From: Anderseniella sp039978075
GTDB lineage: Bacteria > Pseudomonadota > Alphaproteobacteria > Rhizobiales > Aestuariivirgaceae
Reading direction: 5' to 3'
DNA length: 64,000 bases
NCBI GenBank assembly: GCA_039978075.1
Contig: JBDWCA010000011.1
Coordinates: 124,001-188,000 of the forward strand
Every line of letters begins with the position of its first letter. Position 1 is the stretch's first letter. The notes beneath the pieces were generated by a model. That model had not been told where the DNA came from, ran no database searches, and saw only the letters and a program-made list of their open reading frames with translations. A program made the position numbers and the translations under genes. This document shows, in pieces, positions 1-8,948 of this stretch.

Positions 1-712
1 TCTCGACTGCGGTGCGTAGCGCCTCGGACCATTTCGCCGAAATGGAGCGGAAATAGGGATCATCCTGCTCAATGCGCCGCACGCGATCAATGCTCAGATT
101 GTCGGTATTGTAGACCACCATATCGATGGGCATGCCGACTGAAAGGTTAGAGCGGATTGTGGAATCGAAAGACAACAAAACAAGCTTTGCAGCCTCACCC
201 AGCCGCATGTCCTGATTGGCCACACGGTCCAGAATGGGTTTGCCGTATTTGTGTTCGCCGATCTGGAAGAACGGTGTGTCCTCCTTGGCTTCGATGAAGT
301 TGCCTTCGGAATAGATCTGGTAGAGCCGCGGCTCTTCTGTGTCGATCTGACCGCCGAAAATGAATGACGCAGAAAAAGCATCGCTGCTCAGTCCCTGGTC
401 CACATGGCCCTGGCGAACCGTCTTGAGTGTCTCACCGACAAGTTTTGCAGCCTGGAACATGGTCGGCACGGTTTTCAGACTGCTGTCTTCATCATCTTCG
501 TCCGGTTGTTCGAATTCCTCTTCCAGCATGGCGACAACGGCTTGCGTGACAGCCAGGTTACCGGCCGACATCATGATGAACACTCGCTCGCCGGGTATTT
601 CAAAAGTCTGCAGCTTGCGGAAGGTGGCAATATTGTCGAGGCCCGCATTGGTGCGGGTGTCGGCAGCCATAACCAGGCCGCGCTTGAGTTTCAGGCCAAC
701 ACAATATGTCAT
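1..712 (-). CDS. anbu: Anbu proteasome-type peptidase (partial, C-terminus off the window)
   Basis: The minus-strand frame opens at the ATG at 712 and runs off the left edge after about 237 codons. The N-terminus MTYCVGLKLKRGL fits the Anbu (ancestral beta subunit, COG3484) family, relatives of HslV and the 20S beta subunit. Visible candidate catalytic residues are Thr2 (N-terminal nucleophile after Met removal), Asp18 and Lys33. It is the last gene of a minus-strand operon with ATP-grasp, alpha-E and transglutaminase genes, the known neighbourhood of Anbu. The physiological substrate of this family is not established. A MITE-like element ends 17 bp upstream of the start codon, so expression may differ from that of the upstream genes. 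No signal peptide is seen, so it should be cytoplasmic. Confidence 0.93.
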   Translation of the reverse strand, partial: MTYCVGLKLKRGLVMAADTRTNAGLDNIATFRKLQTFEIPGERVFIMMSAGNLAVTQAVVAMLEEEFEQPDEDDEDSSLKTVPTMFQAAKLVGETLKTVRQGHVDQGLSSDAFSASFIFGGQIDTEEPRLYQIYSEGNFIEAKEDTPFFQIGEHKYGKPILDRVANQDMRLGEAAKLVLLSFDSTIRSNLSVGMPIDMVVYNTDNLSIDRVRRIEQDDPYFRSISAKWSEALRTAVE

Positions 713-727
713 GGAGTTTCCGGTCGT

Positions 728-996
728 TAGGGTCAGGACCTATTAATCTTATACATTCTGCGGGAGGATGTTCTGCCTCTGGCAAGGCGAGAGGTCGCAG
801 GAAACCGTCCGGTTTTCAAGACCTTTCAACGATGTCAGGGACAAAATAGACCCCGCCCTTCGGGTTTGAAGGAAAACACCTGCCTGAAGTCGAAAAATGC
901 TCGAAAAGGCACAAAGCCTTGTCTTGCGCTTTTTCAACATCAATCGAATGTTTTCTTTGAAACAGAATTGCATAAGATTAATGGGTCCTGACCCTA
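728..996. mobile_element. MITE-like element with TA target duplication
   Basis: The element at 730-994 (265 bp) has near-perfect terminal inverted repeats. The left end reads GGGTCAGGACCTATTAATCT and the right end, read on the minus strand, GGGTCAGGACCCATTAATCT. Similarity continues for about 30 bp with two mismatches and one indel. Each end is flanked by TA (728-729 and 995-996), the target duplication typical of IS630/Tc1-mariner transposases. The interior has no credible gene, so it is a non-autonomous element that would need a transposase in trans. It fills the gap between the transglutaminase gene and Anbu. I cannot name its parent IS. No second copy was noticed in the window. Confidence 0.8.
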
Positions 997-1023
997 CGCA
1001 CAGTTGGTGGTATCATCGGTAAA

Positions 1024-1836
1024 CTACTGCTCTGCGACCCTTTCAACAAGCACTTCCACGTCCATTGTTTCAGCGCCTGTCGACATGCCCCGGCGAACCC
1101 CTTTTGCAGGTGTGGCACCTGAAACGTCCATGCCGGTTGCCACCCGCACATACCGCTCATCGGGGCTGAGCTGATTTGAAACATCAAAGCCCACCCATCC
1201 AAGGTTGGCTGCATAGGCTTCCGCCCAGGCATGGCTTGCCTCGGCAAATTCGTTTTCACCAACGACCATGTAACCGGAGACATATCGCGCCGGTACACCC
1301 AGCTGGCGTGCGGCCGAGATGAACACATGGGCGTGGTCCTGACATACGCCCTTGCCGTCACGCACGGCATCAGCAGCGGTGGTGTGTTCGTTGGTGGCAC
1401 CGATGACATAAGCCACCTTGTCCAGAACGGCGGCTGAAAGGGAATGTAACTGTTCAATGCCTGACAAATGGCTGTGGCTGTCTGCCAGCGCCTTGATGGC
1501 TGCATTGGCTTCAGTTGCCGGCGTACTGGCCAGATACGCCTGGATTGGCACTGAACCAAGGTCATGACCTGTCACACCGGCTGTATCGGTTGTTCTGACA
1601 GTGCCGGCCGCAACAACCGTGACTTCTGTCAGATCAACGGGCGGGGTCGTCAGGTGTGCCACATTGCCAAACGCATCGACATACTCAAGCGCACCTTCAA
1701 TGCCCGGCGCCTCGATGGTCCAGTCCAGCACCGATTGGCTGGGGCTATCCTGTGGTGTCAGGTACAGCCGTTGCACCAGATGGGAACCCGGATTGTCGTA
1801 GTGATAGGTTGTTGCGTGGCGGATGTGAATTTTCAT
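1024..1836 (-). CDS. Transglutaminase-like cysteine peptidase family protein
   Basis: This 270-residue protein has an N-terminal beta region typical of bacterial transglutaminase-like proteins (residues 1-90). The catalytic core follows with Cys165 (in GVCQDHAH), His202 (in SHAWAEAY) and Asp218 (in VGFDVSN), which form the expected Cys-His-Asp triad. No signal peptide is visible, so it is probably cytoplasmic. The start ATG overlaps the alpha-E stop by 4 bp (ATGA), so translation is coupled. In this conserved operon the enzyme is predicted from family context to cleave or form amide bonds of a peptide made by the ATP-grasp partner. That role is inference and no substrate is known. Confidence 0.93.
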   Translation of the reverse strand: MKIHIRHATTYHYDNPGSHLVQRLYLTPQDSPSQSVLDWTIEAPGIEGALEYVDAFGNVAHLTTPPVDLTEVTVVAAGTVRTTDTAGVTGHDLGSVPIQAYLASTPATEANAAIKALADSHSHLSGIEQLHSLSAAVLDKVAYVIGATNEHTTAADAVRDGKGVCQDHAHVFISAARQLGVPARYVSGYMVVGENEFAEASHAWAEAYAANLGWVGFDVSNQLSPDERYVRVATGMDVSGATPAKGVRRGMSTGAETMDVEVLVERVAEQ

Positions 1837-2789
1837 GGGAAATTGTACGCTGTCGCAATTTCAGCGGTCAGCCTGTTGTTCCGGTCAATGAAATCCGACA
1901 GGAATTCATGCAATCCGTTCTGAAAGATTTTTTCCATGTTCGCATTGGCCAGCAAGGCCATCGTCTTATTGGCTGTTTCATGACATGGCAACGTCCCGTC
2001 GCCATATTCCTCTTCAATTTCCGAAAGCGCGTTGTTGCTGATCCAGTCATAACAAAACAACAGCGACCTGGGCATGGCCGGATTGAGGATCAGAAACTGC
2101 GCGACGTTCCAGGGCTGGTAGCTGGCGTCCCGGTAAGCCCACCTGTAGGCACGGTGCGCCGACACGGAGCGCAGCAGGGAGGCCCATTGCTGGCGGTCGA
2201 TTGAACTGCCCGGTCCGGCACCACGTGGCAGCAGGATGTGATATTTAACGTCCAGTATCCGAGCCGTATTGTCGGCGCGTTCAATAAACGCGCCTGCCTG
2301 GCAGAAATGAAAGCTGTCCCGACGCAGTGCAGTTCCAAGCATGGCGCCCCGGAACAGCATGGAACGCTGTTTGATCCAGTCCAGAAAACCCGGCAGCTTG
2401 TCGCTCGACAACTGGTTCATGCGCAGTGCCGACAGTTCATTCCAGGTCGCGTTGAGTGATTCCCACACATCCCGGCTCAGCGCCGTGCGCACAGCGCGGC
2501 CATTATTGCGTGCCGTTTCCATGCTGCTACGGATACTGGACGGGTTTTCCCGATCCAGCACCAGGTGCTGGATGACGTTTTCCTGGCTGGCAGTGTCATA
2601 TTTATCCGCAAAAGTAGCCTCGCAGTGAGCACTCTTGAGTGCTGAACTCCAGTCATCCTGGTGAGCCCGGAACGGTTTTGGCATCAGCGAAATTCGATAG
2701 CTCACCTCAATCAGGCGCGCCATGTTTTCTGCCCGCTCCATGTAGCGGGCCATCCAGAACAGCGATGCAGCAGTGCGTCCTAAAAGCAT
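1833..2789 (-). CDS. Alpha-E domain protein (COG2307)
   Basis: The 318-residue all-alpha protein starts MLLGRTAASLFWMARYMERA, the usual N-terminus of the alpha-E (DUF403) family. The ATG at 2789 shares one base with the stop of the upstream ATP-grasp gene (TGATG), which decides this start over longer in-frame options. Alpha-E proteins nearly always sit with a circularly permuted ATP-grasp and a transglutaminase, as here, and are often fused to the ATP-grasp in other genomes. The biochemical role is unknown. A structural or scaffold role in a peptide-ligating complex is an inference from context. Confidence 0.92.
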   Translation of the reverse strand: MLLGRTAASLFWMARYMERAENMARLIEVSYRISLMPKPFRAHQDDWSSALKSAHCEATFADKYDTASQENVIQHLVLDRENPSSIRSSMETARNNGRAVRTALSRDVWESLNATWNELSALRMNQLSSDKLPGFLDWIKQRSMLFRGAMLGTALRRDSFHFCQAGAFIERADNTARILDVKYHILLPRGAGPGSSIDRQQWASLLRSVSAHRAYRWAYRDASYQPWNVAQFLILNPAMPRSLLFCYDWISNNALSEIEEEYGDGTLPCHETANKTMALLANANMEKIFQNGLHEFLSDFIDRNNRLTAEIATAYNFP

Positions 2790-4204
2790 CAGTCCTCCAG
2801 CACCCAGGTATCCTTGGTGCCGCCTCCCTGGCTGGAGTTCACCACAAGTGATCCCTTTTTCATGGCAACGCGGGTGAACCCGCCCGGTGTGATGCGCATC
2901 CGGTCGCCGGTCAGCGCAAACGGCCGCAAATCCACATGTCTCGGTGCCACCCCGGAGTTGACGAAGGTTGGGCACGAAGACAGTGCCAGCGTGGGTTGTG
3001 CGATATAGTTTGCAGGCCGCTTTTTGAGTACTTGCCGGAACGCGGCGACTTCCTTCTTGCTGGCGGTTGGCCCGACCAGCATGCCGTAACCACCCGAACC
3101 ATGGACTTCCTTGACGACCAGCTCTTCAAGATGCTCCAGCACATAAGCCAGAGAGTCGGTGTCTGAACACCGCCACGTCGGCACATTGTTCAGTATCGGT
3201 TTTTCACCGGTGTAGAATTCAACGATTTCCGGCATGAATGAATACACTGCCTTGTCGTCTGCGATGCCGGCACCTGGCGCATTGACAATGGTGACCCGCC
3301 CGGCGCGGTAGATATCGAAAATGCCGGGAACTCCCAGTGTCGAGTCCGGGTTGAACGTCAGCGGGTCGAGAAAATCATCATCAATACGGCGGTAAACCAC
3401 GTCGACTTTGACAGGTGAACGGGTGGTGCGCATGTAAAGCCAGCCGTCCTCCACAAACAGATCATCGCCGGTAACCAGCTGCACGCCCATCTCATCGGCC
3501 AGAAAGGCGTGCTCGAAAAATGCCGAATTGTAGATGCCCGGTGTCAGGACAACGCAGGTAGGTTCGCCGTCACACTGCGGCGGCGCAACGGAGTCCAGCG
3601 TCTGCCGCAACAGTTCCGGATAGTGTTCGATGGGTGCGACGCGGTGCTTTGCGAACAGGTCGGGAAACAGAAACATCATCGCCTCGCGGTCTTCCAGCAT
3701 GTAGGACACGCCTGACGGAGTGCGGCAATTGTCTTCCAGAACGTAGAATTCGTTTGCGCCCACGCGAACAATGTCGGTCCCGATGATATGCGAGTAGACA
3801 TTGCGGGCAGGCGAGTGGCCGGCCATCTGCGGCAGGTAGGCTTCATTCTGCAGGATGAGGTCACCTGGAACCTTGCCGGCACGTACAATTTCCTGGCGAT
3901 GATACACGTCATCAATGAACGCATTGAGGGCGCCGACACGTTGTGCAATGCCGGCTTCAAGCCGCCGCCACTCGCTTGCGGCAAAGATGCGCGGGATGAT
4001 GTCAAACGGGATCAGCCGTTCGGAGGCCTCTTCGGTGCCATAAACGGAGAAGGTAATTCCAAGCCTTCGGAAAATCGATTCCGCTTCGCGAATTTTGCCC
4101 CGCAGATCACTCGGTGTCTGTGTCTCCAGCCACTTGTGCAGTAGGGCATAAGCTGGACGGACACTGCCGTCCGCCTCAAGCATTTCGTTGAAATTGTCTC
4201 CCAT
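2789..4204 (-). CDS. Circularly permuted ATP-grasp type 2 protein (COG2308)
   Basis: The protein of about 471 residues belongs to the circularly permuted ATP-grasp family, predicted peptide or amide ligases. Recognisable blocks include VLEDNCRTPSGVSYMLEDRE in the middle, VVYRRIDDDFLDPL, and the glycine-rich VKEVHGSGGYGMLVGP near the C-terminus. It ends in WVLED, the usual family end. It is the first gene of the operon. The start is given as ATG 4204; a GTG nine bases upstream (4213) is also possible and neither has a clear ribosome site. Family analysis predicts ATP-dependent ligation to a carboxylate, but no substrate is known. Cytoplasmic. Confidence 0.92.
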   Translation of the reverse strand: MGDNFNEMLEADGSVRPAYALLHKWLETQTPSDLRGKIREAESIFRRLGITFSVYGTEEASERLIPFDIIPRIFAASEWRRLEAGIAQRVGALNAFIDDVYHRQEIVRAGKVPGDLILQNEAYLPQMAGHSPARNVYSHIIGTDIVRVGANEFYVLEDNCRTPSGVSYMLEDREAMMFLFPDLFAKHRVAPIEHYPELLRQTLDSVAPPQCDGEPTCVVLTPGIYNSAFFEHAFLADEMGVQLVTGDDLFVEDGWLYMRTTRSPVKVDVVYRRIDDDFLDPLTFNPDSTLGVPGIFDIYRAGRVTIVNAPGAGIADDKAVYSFMPEIVEFYTGEKPILNNVPTWRCSDTDSLAYVLEHLEELVVKEVHGSGGYGMLVGPTASKKEVAAFRQVLKKRPANYIAQPTLALSSCPTFVNSGVAPRHVDLRPFALTGDRMRITPGGFTRVAMKKGSLVVNSSQGGGTKDTWVLED

Positions 4205-4501
4205 TACCAACACTGTTGCGCAATTGTGAGCTATTCGAAAGTCTAAAATTTACGCACAGGTGATGCATTGTTCATCCTGTTGCCAAGCTTCGCAAAACTG
4301 TGGCAGTCTTTGGCCCATGTTCTTCAGGATTTGCAAAACCGGGCATTTAGGCGGAACCGCAAGGCGCGTGACGCAAGACGAGGTGCTGTTGCACTGTGCC
4401 CGCATAGGTTTCAATCCCTAGACCAGCATTTTCAATGACGTTTCTCAGTGTGCGGCGCCATTGCCGCGCTACTATATCGAGCTGACTTGCGGAGTGCATC
4501 C
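4205..4501. other. Divergent intergenic region, no gene seen
   Basis: About 300 bases lie between the divergent ATP-grasp operon and the aminotransferase. Promoters for both should be here. I see no convincing operator, RNA gene or small coding sequence. A short ribosome-site-like GGAG lies about 10 bases before the aminotransferase ATG at 4502. Confidence 0.5.
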
Positions 4502-5878
4502 ATGAACAAAAACCTCAATATCGAAGAACTCGTTGCGGCTGACACCGCCCATCATTTCCACCCGTTTACCGACCATAAGAGCCTGCATGGTGAAGGTGGA
4601 GCGCGGGTCATCACCCAGGCCAAGGGCGTCCACATCTGGGATGGCAACGGCAACAAACTGTTTGATGCCATGGCCGGGCTCTGGTGTGTAAACATTGGCT
4701 ACGGCCGCAAGGAACTCGCAGACGCTGCCTACCGGCAAATGCAGGACCTGCCATTCTACAATACGTTTTTCAAAACCACGACAGTACCGGCGACACTGCT
4801 GGCAGAGAAGGTTGCCAGTCTGCTTCCGGACCGCTTTAACCAGATTTTCTTCGTCAATTCGGGATCCGAAGCCAACGACACGATGGTGCGGTTTATTCGC
4901 CGCTACTGGGAGGTGCAGGGCCAGCCCGAGCGGCAACATATAGTTTCGCGCCACCGCGCCTATCATGGCTCGACCTGTATTTCAGCGTCGCTGGGAGGCA
5001 TGTCTGCCATGCATGCCCAGGGTGGTTTGCCATTGCCTAACTTCCATCATGTGCTTGAGCCCGACTGGTTTCAGCACGGCGGTGAAATGAGCCCGGAAGA
5101 ATTCGGACTCAAGGCGGCCAGGGAAGTGGAAGCCAAGATCAAGGAACTGGGCCCCGACAAGGTTGCAGCTTTTGTCGGTGAACCCATCCAGGGGGCAGGC
5201 GGTGTCATCGTGCCACCGGACAGTTACTGGCCTTATGTTCAAAAGGTCTGCCGCGAACACGGTATTCCGATTGTGGCCGATGAAGTGATCTGCGGTTTTG
5301 GCCGCACCGGAAACTGGTGGGGACACGAGACCATGGGAATTGATCCGGACATCGTGGTTATGGCGAAAGGTCTGTCATCCGGCTATCAGCCGATCGGCGC
5401 CGTCGCGATCTCTGACGAATTGATCGGTGATTTCTTCGAAAAGGGCGGTGAGTTTTTCCATGGCTACACGTATTCCGGCCATCCGGTTGCGTGTGCGGTT
5501 GCGCTGGAGAACATCCGCATCATGCAGGACGAGAAACTGATCGAGCACGCCGCAGCCATAGCGCCTTACGTGGAAGAAAAGATCGGGGCATTGCGTGATC
5601 ATCCGATCGTCGGAGAAGTTCGCGTCAAGGGACTGATCGGCGCCATCGAACTGGTCAAGGACAAGAAGACCCGGGCGCGGTTTGACGATCTTGGCCGTGT
5701 CGGCGGTATTTGCCGTGAACATTGCTTTGATAACGATCTGGTCATGCGCGCATGCTGGGACACGATGGTGTTCTCGCCGCCATTGTGCATCACCGAGGCT
5801 GAGGTCGACGAGTGGGCAGACCTGACGCGCAAGGCGCTCGATGCGACCTATGAAGCGGTGAAAGATGAAATGCAGTAG
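4502..5878 (+). CDS. spuC: Class III aminotransferase, putrescine-pyruvate type (SpuC-like)
   Basis: This 458-residue PLP enzyme of the class III family most resembles SpuC. Shared blocks are AMAGLWCVNIGYGR near the N-terminus, EPIQGAGGVIVPPDSYWP and ADEVICGFGRTG. The PLP lysine is Lys289 in VMAKGLSSGYQPIG. SpuC moves the amino group of putrescine to pyruvate, giving 4-aminobutanal and alanine. ATG 4502 is chosen over an in-frame ATG 54 bases upstream because a GGAG precedes it and homology begins here. It leads into the polyamine ABC transporter genes, which supports a diamine substrate. A related omega-amino acid or taurine aminotransferase is the main alternative. Confidence 0.8.
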   Translation: MNKNLNIEELVAADTAHHFHPFTDHKSLHGEGGARVITQAKGVHIWDGNGNKLFDAMAGLWCVNIGYGRKELADAAYRQMQDLPFYNTFFKTTTVPATLLAEKVASLLPDRFNQIFFVNSGSEANDTMVRFIRRYWEVQGQPERQHIVSRHRAYHGSTCISASLGGMSAMHAQGGLPLPNFHHVLEPDWFQHGGEMSPEEFGLKAAREVEAKIKELGPDKVAAFVGEPIQGAGGVIVPPDSYWPYVQKVCREHGIPIVADEVICGFGRTGNWWGHETMGIDPDIVVMAKGLSSGYQPIGAVAISDELIGDFFEKGGEFFHGYTYSGHPVACAVALENIRIMQDEKLIEHAAAIAPYVEEKIGALRDHPIVGEVRVKGLIGAIELVKDKKTRARFDDLGRVGGICREHCFDNDLVMRACWDTMVFSPPLCITEAEVDEWADLTRKALDATYEAVKDEMQ

Positions 5879-6033
5879 GTGCGTGCAGCCTTTGAAAATC
5901 GGAGGCCATGACCATCGAAAACAATCGTTGAAACAGCCAGTGTTGTGTTTAACACTTGCCGTGTCGGGTTTTAGGCAGGGTTGTTAAGGGTGAATTCGGA
6001 AACGTCGACAGACTTAAATCAGGGAGTAAAATA

Positions 6034-7104
6034 ATGACATACACACCAAAGTTCCGGGCATCGCGCCGGTCCGTCCTAAAGGGATCGGGCGCTGCTTTTA
6101 TCGGCCTCACCATGATGCCGCGTTTCGCCATGTCTGCGGAAGAAAAGAAGCTCAATTTCTACAACTGGGACACTTATATCGGTGAGACCACGCTGGCAGA
6201 CTTCAACAAGGAATCCGGCATCGAGGTCAAGATGGACCTTTATGCCGATAACGCCGAACTGTTCGCCAAGCTCAAGGAAGGCAATCCCGGCTACGACGTG
6301 ATCATTCCGACCAATGATTATGTCGAGCGCATGATTGCAGCCGGCATGCTGGACCAGCTGGACACGTCCAAGATTCCGAATGCGGCCAATATTGCCGATG
6401 CTTTCAAGGATGCGACTTTCGACCCTGGCCGCAAACATACGGTTCCGTATATGTGGGGCACGATGGGCATCGGTTACCGCAAGTCCAAGGTGAAAGACGC
6501 ATCCAGCTGGAAGGCGGTACTGGACAACAGTGACAATGCCGGTCGCATCTCCCTGCTGGGCGATGGCGAGAGCGTCATTGGTGTCACGCTTCAGTATCTT
6601 GGCCATTCCTTCAATTCGGTGGATCCAGCTGAAATGAAGGCGGCTGAAGAACTGCTCATCAAGGGCAAGAAAGACGTCAAGGTTTATGCCGATGACAACG
6701 GCCAGGACCTGCTGGCATCCGGTGAAGTGGATCTGGCCATGGAATGGAACGGTGACATCATTCAGGTGATGGGCGAGGACGATGATCTGAGCTATTCCGT
6801 GCCTAAGGAAGGCAGCCTGTTGTGGCAGGACTGCGTTTGCATTCCAAAGGGCGCACCGCATCCCGAAAACGCCCATGCATTCATCAACTATCTGCTTGAC
6901 GCTGATGCCGGTGTGCACATTGCGGACACCATCCAGTACGCAACCGCAAATGCAGCGTCCAAGGCCAAGATGGACGAGAAATACACCGGTAACCCCGGCA
7001 TTTTCCCGCCTGATGAGGTTATCGCAAAGTGCGAGTCTTCACTTTATTCGGAAGAAAAGACCAAGCTGCGCAATGAATCCTGGACCCGAATCCAGGCAGC
7101 CTGA
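6034..7104 (+). CDS. potF: Polyamine ABC transporter substrate-binding protein, Tat-exported
   Basis: The 356-residue periplasmic binding protein starts at ATG 6034 (GGGAG upstream). It has a twin-arginine signal with Arg11-Arg12 in ASRRSVLKGSG and a cleavage region near AMSA. The mature part begins KKLNFYNWDTYIGETTL, characteristic of the PotD/PotF (SBP_bac_8-like) family for spermidine and putrescine. Two permeases and an ATPase follow in the same direction. Tat export of a PotD-type protein suggests folding before transport. The exact polyamine cannot be read from the sequence. Agmatinase and putrescine genes nearby favour putrescine or agmatine. Confidence 0.9.
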   Translation: MTYTPKFRASRRSVLKGSGAAFIGLTMMPRFAMSAEEKKLNFYNWDTYIGETTLADFNKESGIEVKMDLYADNAELFAKLKEGNPGYDVIIPTNDYVERMIAAGMLDQLDTSKIPNAANIADAFKDATFDPGRKHTVPYMWGTMGIGYRKSKVKDASSWKAVLDNSDNAGRISLLGDGESVIGVTLQYLGHSFNSVDPAEMKAAEELLIKGKKDVKVYADDNGQDLLASGEVDLAMEWNGDIIQVMGEDDDLSYSVPKEGSLLWQDCVCIPKGAPHPENAHAFINYLLDADAGVHIADTIQYATANAASKAKMDEKYTGNPGIFPPDEVIAKCESSLYSEEKTKLRNESWTRIQAA

Positions 7105-7123
7105 TCTGATTTAACAACTATCG

Positions 7124-7154
7124 AGAGGGTCAGGTGAACAGCATCTGACCCTCT
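7124..7154 (+). terminator. Intercistronic hairpin after potF
   Basis: A perfect 10-bp stem, AGAGGGTCAG with CTGACCCTCT, closes an 11-base loop between the binding-protein gene and the first permease. No T-tract follows. It is more likely an RNA-stabilising or partial attenuation hairpin that lets the binding protein be made in excess than a full terminator. Confidence 0.6.
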
Positions 7155-7173
7155 GCTTCAAGGTGCTGGGCGG

Positions 7174-8064
7174 GTGGAAAACTGGAAACAGAACAAGACG
7201 GTATTCTGGGTAACTGCGTTACCGGGAATTGTCTGGCTGTTACTGTTTTTTCTGATCCCGCTTGCGTTGATCTGGGGCATGTCGTTCGGCGAAAAAACCT
7301 CCATAATCGACATTGAAATTACCGGCACGCTGGACAATTACATCCGGTCTTTCGAAGCCGTGTATGTGAAGATAATCTGGAAATCCATCTGGATCAGCGT
7401 CATCTCAACGGCGGTCTGCCTGGCGATTGCCTACCCGGTCGCGTTCGGTATCTGCTTTTCACCGGCGAGATGGCGGCCCTTGCTGCTGTTGCTGGTCATT
7501 CTGCCGTTCTGGATCAACCTGTTGATCCGCACCTATGCGTTGATCGCGGTGTTCCGGACCCGCGGCACGCTCAATTTCACCCTGGAGTGGTTCTGGAACC
7601 TGGCGTTTCTGGACAAGCTGATTGGGCCGTTCCAGCCGCTGGAACTGCTGTACAACAATGGCGCTGTGATTGTCGGTATGGTGTACGTCTTCATGCCGTT
7701 CATGGTGTTGCCGCTGTATGCCACCATAGAACGGCTCGACCGGTCTTATCTTGAGGCCAGCCTCGACCTTGGCGCCAGCCAGTGGAGAACCTTCTTTTCG
7801 GTAACCGTGCCGCTGACCTTGCCTGGTATCGTGTCCGGTATCATCCTGGTGTTCATCCCTATGCTTGGCATGTTCCTGGTGCCGGACCTGCTGGGCGGCA
7901 CCAACGCCATCATGATCGGCAATGTCATCACCGATCAGTTCAAGGCCGCCAACGACTGGCCGTTTGGCGCAGCGCTGTCATTCCTGTTGATGTATGTCAC
8001 CTTTGCCGCCCTTGCGCTGCGCGCCTTTATCGGTGCGCGCATGAAGGCCGGGGTGGGGATCTGA
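7174..8064 (+). CDS. potH: Polyamine ABC transporter permease (PotB/PotH type)
   Basis: This 296-residue integral membrane protein has about six hydrophobic segments. It carries the BPD_transp_1 EAA loop YLEASLDLGASQWRTFFSVT, which contacts the ATPase. The start is a GTG at 7174, just after the intercistronic hairpin; no better in-frame ATG is present. It pairs with the next permease (one base between stop and start) to form the inner-membrane channel for the polyamine bound by the upstream protein. Confidence 0.9.
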   Translation: MENWKQNKTVFWVTALPGIVWLLLFFLIPLALIWGMSFGEKTSIIDIEITGTLDNYIRSFEAVYVKIIWKSIWISVISTAVCLAIAYPVAFGICFSPARWRPLLLLLVILPFWINLLIRTYALIAVFRTRGTLNFTLEWFWNLAFLDKLIGPFQPLELLYNNGAVIVGMVYVFMPFMVLPLYATIERLDRSYLEASLDLGASQWRTFFSVTVPLTLPGIVSGIILVFIPMLGMFLVPDLLGGTNAIMIGNVITDQFKAANDWPFGAALSFLLMYVTFAALALRAFIGARMKAGVGI

Positions 8065-8065
8065 C

Positions 8066-8941
8066 ATGGCAAGGCGCAAGTCAACACGCGGACCACTCGA
8101 TTACGGAAAGTCACCTTGGCTGATCCTGTTCGGTATGGTCACATTTGTTTTGCTCTATGCACCGATCGCGCAGCTCATCGCCTTCAGCTTCAACGATTCA
8201 AAGCGCAACATCGTATGGCGTGGGTTTACCACCAAGTACTATGCCAAGGCGTGGAACGATGCCTCCCTGGTCGAAGCTTTCGTCAATTCCATGACCATTG
8301 CCGTCATGTGCACCGTGATCGCCACGATCATCGGGACGGCGACCGCGCTCTGGCTGTGGCGTTTCCGGTTTCCGGCAAAGTCGGCGGTGGAAGGTGTCAT
8401 GGTGCTTCCCATCGTCATTCCGGAAATCTGCATGGGGGTGGCGGTGCTGGTGTTGTATTCGCGCGTCGGGAACTGGATGCGAGGATTTGAAACAGGCCCG
8501 ATCCACTGGTGGAACGAGCTGTTTTCCGTCTGGCCGCTCAATCTCGGGGCCATAACCGCAGCCCATATAGCCTTCAGTTTCCCGTTTGTGGCAGTGGTCG
8601 TGCGGTCTCGTCTGGCCGGGTTCAATCGCGAGTTTGAAGAAGCCTCCAAGGATCTCGGGGCAAGTGAGTGGCAGACCTTCTGGAATGTGGTGCTGCCGTT
8701 CATGATGCCTGGCGTCATTGCCGGCGCGTTATTGTCATTCACCCTGTCGCTGGACGACTTTGTCATCACCTTCTTTACGGCAGGCCCGGAGACCAACACC
8801 TTCCCGGTCAAGGTCTATTCGCTGGTCCGTCGTGGTGTATCGCCCGACATCAATGCAGCCTCGACCGTGCTCATCGTCATTACGCTGGTTGCCACAATCA
8901 TCGCCATGCGTATGCAGGCACCATCGAAAATTGAAGGGTAG
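8066..8941 (+). CDS. potI: Polyamine ABC transporter permease (PotC/PotI type)
   Basis: This is the second permease, 291 residues, with about six membrane segments and the EAA loop FEEASKDLGASEWQTFWNVV. It starts one base after the stop of the first permease, so the two are translationally linked. The family signature PEICMGVAVLVLYSRVG and the LSLDDFVITFFTAGPETNTF block are typical of PotC/PotI. It forms a heterodimeric channel with the upstream permease. Confidence 0.9.
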   Translation: MARRKSTRGPLDYGKSPWLILFGMVTFVLLYAPIAQLIAFSFNDSKRNIVWRGFTTKYYAKAWNDASLVEAFVNSMTIAVMCTVIATIIGTATALWLWRFRFPAKSAVEGVMVLPIVIPEICMGVAVLVLYSRVGNWMRGFETGPIHWWNELFSVWPLNLGAITAAHIAFSFPFVAVVVRSRLAGFNREFEEASKDLGASEWQTFWNVVLPFMMPGVIAGALLSFTLSLDDFVITFFTAGPETNTFPVKVYSLVRRGVSPDINAASTVLIVITLVATIIAMRMQAPSKIEG

Positions 8942-8948
8942 GAACCGC

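Noticed and set aside
8718..8948. N-terminal extension of the polyamine ATPase
   Set aside because: It overlaps the permease gene. The true start is the ATG at 8949.
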